64,000 bases of DNA from assembly GCA_033220425.1 (NCBI GenBank), contig CM065651.1, forward strand, positions 3,658,001 through 3,722,000, written 5' to 3'. The translations under genes and the position numbers were made by a program. Source of the stretch: Lepraria neglecta (taxonomy: Eukaryota > Ascomycota > Lecanoromycetes > Lecanorales > Stereocaulaceae). Position 1 is the stretch's first letter. The number at the start of each line of letters is the position of its first letter. The notes under the pieces were generated by a model. It saw nothing but the letters and a program-made list of their open reading frames with translations, ran no database searches and was not told the origin of the DNA. This document shows, piece after piece, positions 57,037 to 64,000 of the stretch.

Positions 57037-57590
57037 TATGGAGAGAAGACAATTTAGTAACGAATAGAGTGCTGGCCTTCGCTTAGGCGTTATTGTAATA
57101 GCTATCCAAGCTTTGAATACAATGTCCCGATTTGTCTCCTTGTGCTATATCGTCAGCAGCAGCCTATGGAGAAGCACACCTTTGTTTGCGCTAGATACTC
57201 ATAGATTCGCTTGGAGCAACCCAATATACTTAGGGAAAAACATGTTAATGATTTCTGCTGAGACGGAGGGATGCCGAGAGGTGGAGCTCGTGTATCGAGT
57301 AGAACCTTGAAGTATCAAAGCATCATCTCACGGGAACCTTGGATCGCGAGTGACGAGAACTTCCAGATTGGGGCTCGCAGCATGACTTCTTTTCACTTCA
57401 TTCCACTTCAAAGTTGGAATGATTATCAACGAAATCCCCATGATTCATGATTCAAGATTCAAGGAAATGATCTGTTTTTAATTAGGGAGAAGTTAGGTGC
57501 ATGGACTTTTGATTTCGTCCTGCACCGCATATTCCGACTTGTTTAATTACCCTCGAGCTTGGGCAACGTTTCTATAATGCAATGCTGCCT

Positions 57591-59659
57591 TTAATTGTAC
57601 GATGACCCACCAGCCCCGAAGCCACTCCTTGACTGCCCCAAGCCATTGCTTAGGCGTTCACTCCCTCCAGGTCCAACATTATTCCTCTGGCCAAGAGGAC
57701 TAGACATTCGCCTCAGTGGAGGAAAGTGTTTTGCTCCACTGCTGTGGCTCACTGTCTTCGATAAGCGTTGCGAGTCAAGAGGCGCGCCTTCTCCAATTGC
57801 AAACTCATCGTTCTCCTCTCCGTGCTCCGCGAGTGGTGGGTGACCGATGTCGACAGGGTGAGACCTGACTTGCTCATCGTCGTCGTGTGATATTTCTTCC
57901 TCCGCTTCATCATCACTGTCATCACCACCGCCAAAGCCTTCCATCTCTACGAGCCACCACGGTGTGATCGCTGCCAGTAAAGCGAAGCTGGCCAGCGTCC
58001 ACCATGGTAGGATAACATAGCCTTTGCTCACTCCAACAGTGAACGTCCAACCTGTAATCGCAGGACCCGCTGCCCGTCCAATGGCACTTATACTTGTGGC
58101 AACTCCATTTAGTGTTCCAAGTACCCGCAGGCTGACAGCACTGTTGGTAAGTAGTATAGTATTGCACGGGAAAGCAAAGATGACTGCCCAGCACTTAATT
58201 AACATTATTGCAAACATTGCGATCTGTTGTGTCAGCGGGGTAGGTAAGAGAGCGGTGAAGGGCGTCAGTATGTAGGCGATTGGAAACATAGCAGTGACAA
58301 CTTTGAGGCATGGTAGAACACCGTAGCGACGGGTGACTGGCGGAAAGACGAGGAATTGAATGAACATCCCTACGATGCCATAGATCATGAAGAGTAGGCC
58401 GATACGGTCTGAATCTATACCAAAGCCACCAATGAATTTGAAGGGTAGATGTACATCAGGATTGGATGAGCGGTCCGTCTGAGGAGGGTAGTGCATGAAG
58501 ATAGGAAGAAGCTGGTCGTAGGCGACAGAGTGAAGAGCGAGAAGGCTGTAGGTCAATAGATTGAGGTTGGATTGGTATGAAAAGACTTCTCGGTAGCTCG
58601 GAGGGGATGGGGGGATGGGCTTGCGGTCCTCTAGGGCATCAATGCCATTACCTGTAGAGGTAGTGGAAGATTTGCGTGAGTGGTTCAGGAGCGAGGACGA
58701 CTGCTCTTCTTCATGCTGCCATTTCGCCGGCTTTGGTTTCGTGGGTTTGAACGGACGAAGTAGGAGCTTGCCGAGGACTCGACCGTAGTCCCGTCCGTCT
58801 CTTTTAGTCTCCAACGTTTCCTTGAGAAACAAGAAACCAACAGCCAAGCCAAAGACGAAGAAGCCGGCGGCCACGATGTTCGGCAATGCAAAAGGATATG
58901 CCCTCAAAAGCCGACTCTTCCCAAACACGTTGGGATATTTGGCAGCAGGATTGGCAAGAGCGCCTCCAAAGCCGGGACCGAAGATGCTTCCTATTGTCCA
59001 TATAAGGGGCATAACGGAGAATGCACGGGGTTGTAGTTCTTTCCAAGGTACCAACTCTGCTACTACTGTTCTCATGATCCCGACGTTCCCATTGCTAGCA
59101 CCAGTCAACGCCCGCGCCACGATTGCCATGCTCAGAGATCTTGAGAAGCCAAAGAGTAGGCTTGTGCACATGACACAGAACATGGCGCATAATATCACTG
59201 GCTTCCTTCCAAATCGGTCAGAAGCACGGCCCCATGCAATCCCCGTTGCAGCTTGACTCAGAGAGAAGACGGCGGACGTAATGCCTGCCCATTTGGATAC
59301 CTCGTTCTTGGGGACATTGAAGCTCTCGATCATCTCAGGAAGGTAAGGAAATCTTTGTATGGCTCCAGTCAGTGAATACACATTTGAGATGGAAGTGGGA
59401 CTTCATAGACGTACACAGAGCTGAAGGCAATGGGTTCAGCGAAGCGGCATAGTGCGAGGACTGTAAGCTGCTGGACTGGCAGCTTGCGAGCCTTGTGTGT
59501 CTTGGCCATCTCTGGACCTGACACTGTGTAGAAGATGGTTGTATGTCTCTTGCGGCCAGAAGCCTCCCAGTCTCCCCAATAGCGTAGCAGTCTTACAAGC
59601 CCTCCCGGTCCATGGGAGAAAGTTGTTGAGTAGCGTGGAGAGTCACGTAGAGGAGGCAT
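57591..59659 (-). CDS. MFS transporter
   Basis: Two exons, 59659-59415 and 59352-57591, joined over a 62-bp phase-2 intron; 668 codons. The join restores SVFPYLPEMIESF. Motif A of the major facilitator family is present after helix 2 as GRASDRFGRKPVIL, and ALTGASNGNVGIMRT fits helix 4. About twelve helices are seen, with a long cytoplasmic loop between 6 and 7 (KPTKPKPAKWQHEEEQ) and an acidic C-terminal tail (GGDDSDDEAEEE). That build resembles the fungal ZRT1-like/YCR023C group of putative drug or peptide transporters, often vacuolar. Substrate unknown. Divergent from rpb2. Confidence 0.92.
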
Positions 59660-60243
59660 TATTAAGTCGGAGTCACACCCCTCCGTCAGGCTCTCCGGCT
59701 AGAGAAGGATACTGCGGCATCGGCAGACCCACTTGCTCGCTTTAGGCAGGTGGCAATGCGCGCAAAATTGCCTGCATCTGCAAATCTGAACGAAAATGAA
59801 GAAGGGGCTGACATTGCGACCGTTATCTGGTACCAGCAGAGCGAATTGGTCCGAGAGACAGCATGTCTGTGAAAAGTTGGTGCGAGTCCGAGGGTACTTT
59901 CCATATAGGGCTGAATGAGTGGCGCTAAAGTCGCGTCAAGAAATTTGCCGTTTAGGTCGAAGATCGATGAAACAGCTGTGGAACTTCACTTTCACTCACC
60001 CATCATCATTGCTCACAACTGTGAATTCTCACTGCCTATAAACCTCCCCTGAGCCTTCTAGTTGCGCAGAATACCTATCCTTGATGCTGCCTCTTCGCTG
60101 AGCGCGGTCAAGCAGGTCCTGGAGCCCACGGTGGCTCTTGCGCCGCCCAAGTCTCTTCGACCCTGCGACTCCTCGACTACAGAATTAGTCCTCCTTCACT
60201 CTGCGACTGAGGCTCTGCGAATCCATTCTGGAGACTCGCAGCA
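59660..60243. promoter_or_regulatory. divergent promoter of MFS gene and rpb2
   Basis: Intergenic stretch of 584 bases. CT-rich pieces precede the rpb2 start, as is common for housekeeping genes of moulds, but no defined element was identified. Confidence 0.4.
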
Positions 60244-63200
60244 ATGTCGTCTTACGATGAAGCATATGATGATGGATACCTGGATCAGGAGGAGGAGGAG
60301 GGCATCACGGCCGAGGACTGCTGGACGGTGATCTCGTCTTTCTTCGACACAAAGAACTTGGTGTCGCAGCAGATCGACTCATTTGATGAATTTGTCTCAA
60401 CTACCATGCAGGAGCTGATCATCGAGAATTCGCTGCTCACCCTCGACCAGAACCTGCCTCAGTTGGACGATGACCCCGAACCGCAGCCAGTGTTGAGAAG
60501 ATACGAGATCAAGTTTGGCACAGTCTTACTCTCCAGGCCGGCGTTGACCGAGAGTGATGGTAGCACTGGTGTGCTATTTCCACAAGAAGCGCGCTTGCGA
60601 AACCTCACCTACTCGAGTCCGTTGTTCCTCGACATGACGATGACCAAGTCCGTCGCATACGAGCGAGATGTCATGGAGCCTAGTGATGAGGAAGTTGCCG
60701 GCGACCCAAGTATCATACAAAAGGCTACTGGCAGTACCTACCTGGACTGGAAAGTAGAGGGTTCGGAGGATGACAGAAAGACCATGCAGGTCTTCGTGGG
60801 CAAGCTACCGATCATGCTCAAGTCAAAGTACTGCATGCTCAGAGACTTCTCCGATGATCAGTTGTATGACATAAACGAGTGTCCTTATGATCTAGGTGGC
60901 TATTTCGTCATCAACGGCAGCGAGAAAGTCCTCATAGCACAAGAACGAAGCGCTGCCAATATCGTCCAAGTCTTCAAGAAATCTCAAAGCAATACACCAT
61001 ACGTTGCGGAGATTCGAAGTGCCGTCGAGAAGGGCTCACGACTCATCTCCAGCATGCAGATCAAGCTATATGAGAAGGGCGAGGGAGCAAAAGGCGGATT
61101 TGGTCAAACGATCAAGTGCACCCTACCATACATTAAGACCGAAATACCGATCGCAATTGTGTTTCGAGCGCTGGGTGTGGTTTCAGATGAAGAAATTCTC
61201 AACCACATATGCTACGACCGAAAGGATACCCAGATGCTGGAGATGTTGAAGCCTTGCATCGAGGAAGCCTTCGTGATTCAAGACCGGGAAGTAGCCCTTG
61301 ACTTCATTGGCAAGCGTGGCAATTCCCAGGGAGTCACCCGAGAAAAACGTATCAAGTATGCTCGGGACATCATGCAGAAAGAGCTATTACCGCACATATC
61401 GCAGGTCGAGGGCAGTGAGACGCGCAAAGCCTTCTTCCTTGGATACATGGTGCACCGCTTGCTACAATGCGCTCTCGGTCGACGAGAAGTTGACGATCGT
61501 GATCATTTTGGCAAAAAGCGTCTCGATTTGGCTGGTCCTCTGCTCGCAGGGTTATTCCGAATGCTTTTCCACAAGCTAACTAAGGACGTCTACAAGTACC
61601 TGCAGAAATGTGTCGAGAATAACAAAGATTTCAATATGGCCCTGGCGGTTAAGTCAACGACTCTCACGAACGGCCTTCGGTACTCTCTAGCCACTGGTAA
61701 TTGGGGAGATCAAAAGAAGGCAGCATCGTCGAAAGCGGGTGTCTCGCAGGTGCTAAACCGCTATACCTTTGCCTCCACGTTGTCACATCTCCGACGTACA
61801 AATACTCCCATCGGTCGTGACGGCAAAATCGCCAAACCGCGCCAGTTGCATAACACGCATTGGGGCTTGGTATGTCCGGCTGAAACGCCTGAAGGCCAGG
61901 CTTGTGGACTTGTGAAGAATCTAGCACTTATGTGCTACATAACCGTCGGTACACCCAGTGAGCCTATCATCGATTTCATGATACAGAGGAACATGGAGGT
62001 ACTGGAAGAGTACGAGCCACTCAACTTTCCAAATGCAACGAAGATTTTCGTCAACGGCGTGTGGGTTGGTGTGCACAGAGATCCGGCACATCTCGTGGGC
62101 ACCGTTCAAAATTTGCGAAGAAAGGGTAACATCTCCTACGAAGTCAGTCTGATTCGTGACATACGAGATCGCGAGTTCAAAATCTTCACTGATGCGGGAA
62201 GAGTCTGTCGTCCTCTGTTCGTTGTCGACAACGATCCTAGGAGCAGCAATTGCGGCAATCTTGTTCTGACGAAACAGCTTGTTTCGCAGCTTGAAGAGGA
62301 TAGGGAGTATGGAGCGACCCTGGATCCGGAGGAGAAAGAAAAGGCCAATATTGGTTGGCAGCGCCTGCTTCGTAGTGGTGTTGTTGAATATGTGGACGCT
62401 GAGGAAGAGGAGACTATCATGATTGTCATGACTCCGGAAGACTTGGAGATGTCACGACAGTTGGAAGCCGGATTTACAATGCCTACAGCAGATCCGGATG
62501 ATCTCAATAAGCGTGTCAAGGCAACACCAAACCCAACCGCGCGTACTTGGACACATTGTGAGATCCATCCAAGCATGATACTGGGTATTTGTGCAAGCAT
62601 CATTCCCTTCCCAGATCACAATCAGGTAAGCATGGTAGGCCGTGGGATGTATACAGTGCTAATGCTATCTACAGTCTCCTCGAAACACCTATCAATCTGC
62701 TATGGGCAAGCAAGCCATGGGAGTCTTTCTCACGAATTACGACGTCCGTATGGATACTATGGCAAACATTCTCTACTATCCGCAAAAACCCCTCGCCACA
62801 ACAAGATCCATGGAATTCCTCAAATTCCGAGAATTACCAGCAGGCCAGAACGCAATTGTCGCTATTGCTTGCTACTCCGGCTACAATCAGGAAGATTCCG
62901 TCATCATGAACCAGAGCAGCATCGATAGAGGCCTATTCAGGAGTCTCTTCTACCGAGCATACACTGATCAGGAAAAGCGAATTGGCATGGCTGTGGTCGA
63001 AGAGTTTGAAAAGCCAATGAGGAGTGACACTTTGAAGCTCAAGCATGGAACGTACGACAAGCTCGACGATGACGGTATTGTGGCCCCTGGTGTTCGAGTG
63101 TCAGGAGAGGACATCATCATCGGAAAAACGGCACCCATTGCCCCAGACGCTGAGGAGCTTGGACAGCGCACTAAATTGCATGTCAAGCGGGATGCCTCAA

Positions 63201-64000
63201 CACCTTTACGAAGCACTGAGAACGGCATCGTCGATCAAGTCCTGTTATCGACCAACGCAGATGGATTGCGATTCGCCAAAGTGCGAATGCGAACGACCAA
63301 GATCCCACAGATTGGAGACAAGTTTGCCTCGCGGCACGGTCAGAAAGGGACTATAGGCATTACTTACCGTCAGGAAGATATGCCCTTCACTAGGGAGGGC
63401 GTAGTGCCGGATCTGATCATCAACCCGCACGCCATTCCTTCCCGAATGACGATTGCTCATCTAATTGAATGTCAATTGAGTAAAGTGTCGTCTCTTCGAG
63501 GATTCGAAGGCGATGCGACTCCCTTTACGGAAGTGACAGTCGACTCTGTTTCTCGTTTGCTACGCGAGCATGGCTACCAATCTCGAGGCTTCGAAGTCAT
63601 GTACAATGGGCACACTGGGCGCAAGCTGGTAGCTCAAGTCTTCTTAGGTCCAACATATTACCAGCGCTTACGACACATGGTGGACGACAAGATCCACGCA
63701 CGGGCCAGAGGACCAGTACAGATTTTGACTAGACAGCCCGTAGAGGGTAGGGCACGCGATGGAGGTCTCCGCTTTGGGGAGATGGAGCGCGATTGCATGA
63801 TCTCGCATGGAGCAAGTGCATTTTTGAAAGAGCGGCTATTCGAGGTGTCGGATGCCTTCCGAGTCCACATTTGCGACATCTGCGGGCTGATGACCCCAGT
63901 TGCGTAAGTCTAAATTTCCTTTACACTTTTTGGAAGTCGGGCCACGTGCGACTTTGGGGAAACATCATGCATCTTCGAAAAACAAAGCTGACACTGGCGC
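60244..64000 (+). CDS. rpb2: RNA polymerase II second-largest subunit, 3' end beyond window
   Basis: Nuclear RNA polymerase II subunit that forms half the catalytic cleft. Exon 1 is 60244-62625 (794 codons); a 49-bp intron (62626-62674) lies inside the conserved [23 protein letters not shown] segment; exon 2 is 62675-63903. A consensus donor GTAAGT follows at 63904 and the acceptor is outside the window. Hallmarks: [49 protein letters not shown] and [13 protein letters not shown], then the first half of the C-terminal zinc ribbon ([11 protein letters not shown]). The acidic N-terminus ([15 protein letters not shown]) is normal. Start chosen as the first Met of the conserved N-terminus. Confidence 0.98.

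Larger units (their letters stand above)
55676..57590. other. intergenic, about 1.9 kb, with minisatellite and weak open frames
   Basis: Two doubtful frames are listed separately (56382-56095 minus, 56761-57036 plus). Otherwise no gene seen. Confidence 0.45.

Overview
The window is chromosomal DNA from a filamentous ascomycete (Pezizomycotina). A Dothideomycete is my best guess, but the sequence does not prove it. The evidence is many short GT..AG spliceosomal introns (about 46-150 bp) with CTNAC/CTGAC-like branch sites, no operons, and typical mould families: GH20 hexosaminidase, NIPA-type transporter, SAT4/PTH11-like rhodopsin-domain protein, Zn2Cys6 regulator, HET protein, GFA enzyme, acetamidase-type amidase and LaeA-like methyltransferase. 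Exon joins were worked out by hand from splice consensus, reading phase and family conservation.

Layout. 1-7.4 kb, all minus strand: a secreted GH20 hexosaminidase cut by the window edge, a pirin, a NIPA/DUF803 transporter and a seven-helix rhodopsin-domain protein. 8.9-18 kb looks like metabolic accessory DNA: an intact P450, a Zn2Cys6 regulator, a DUF7702-like membrane protein with a frameshift, a sulfotransferase-like protein and a wrecked second P450. 19-22.2 kb: an F-box protein and a GT32 (OCH1-like) glycosyltransferase, divergent. 22-35 kb is the most unusual stretch. It holds two tandem genes that look like fungal members of the Tse2-type ADP-ribosyltransferase toxin family with three matching intron positions, a GC-rich tract, a HET gene killed by two TAG codons, an AT-rich repeat-like relic, a GFA gene and a decayed 97-bp tandem array. 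35.5-50.3 kb is mostly intact: a 2EXR-like protein with a 198-bp internal duplication, a CYT-4/Dss1-type mitochondrial RNase, a molybdopterin synthase small subunit convergent with an amidase, a small tetraspanning membrane protein, a LaeA-like methyltransferase and an arylamine N-acetyltransferase. 50.4-57 kb is decayed: a 63-bp tandem array, an amidohydrolase pseudogene, an F-box-like pseudogene, a disordered hypothetical protein and a 15-bp minisatellite. 57.6-64 kb: an MFS transporter and the housekeeping gene rpb2, which runs off the right edge.

How the genes work together. Most are unrelated neighbours with their own promoters. The P450, Zn2Cys6 regulator and sulfotransferase-like gene could be the remains of a small metabolic cluster, but no backbone synthase is present. 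The tandem Tse2-like pair is the best candidate for a little-described system: two diverged copies, both apparently spliceable, in DNA where other accessory genes are dying.
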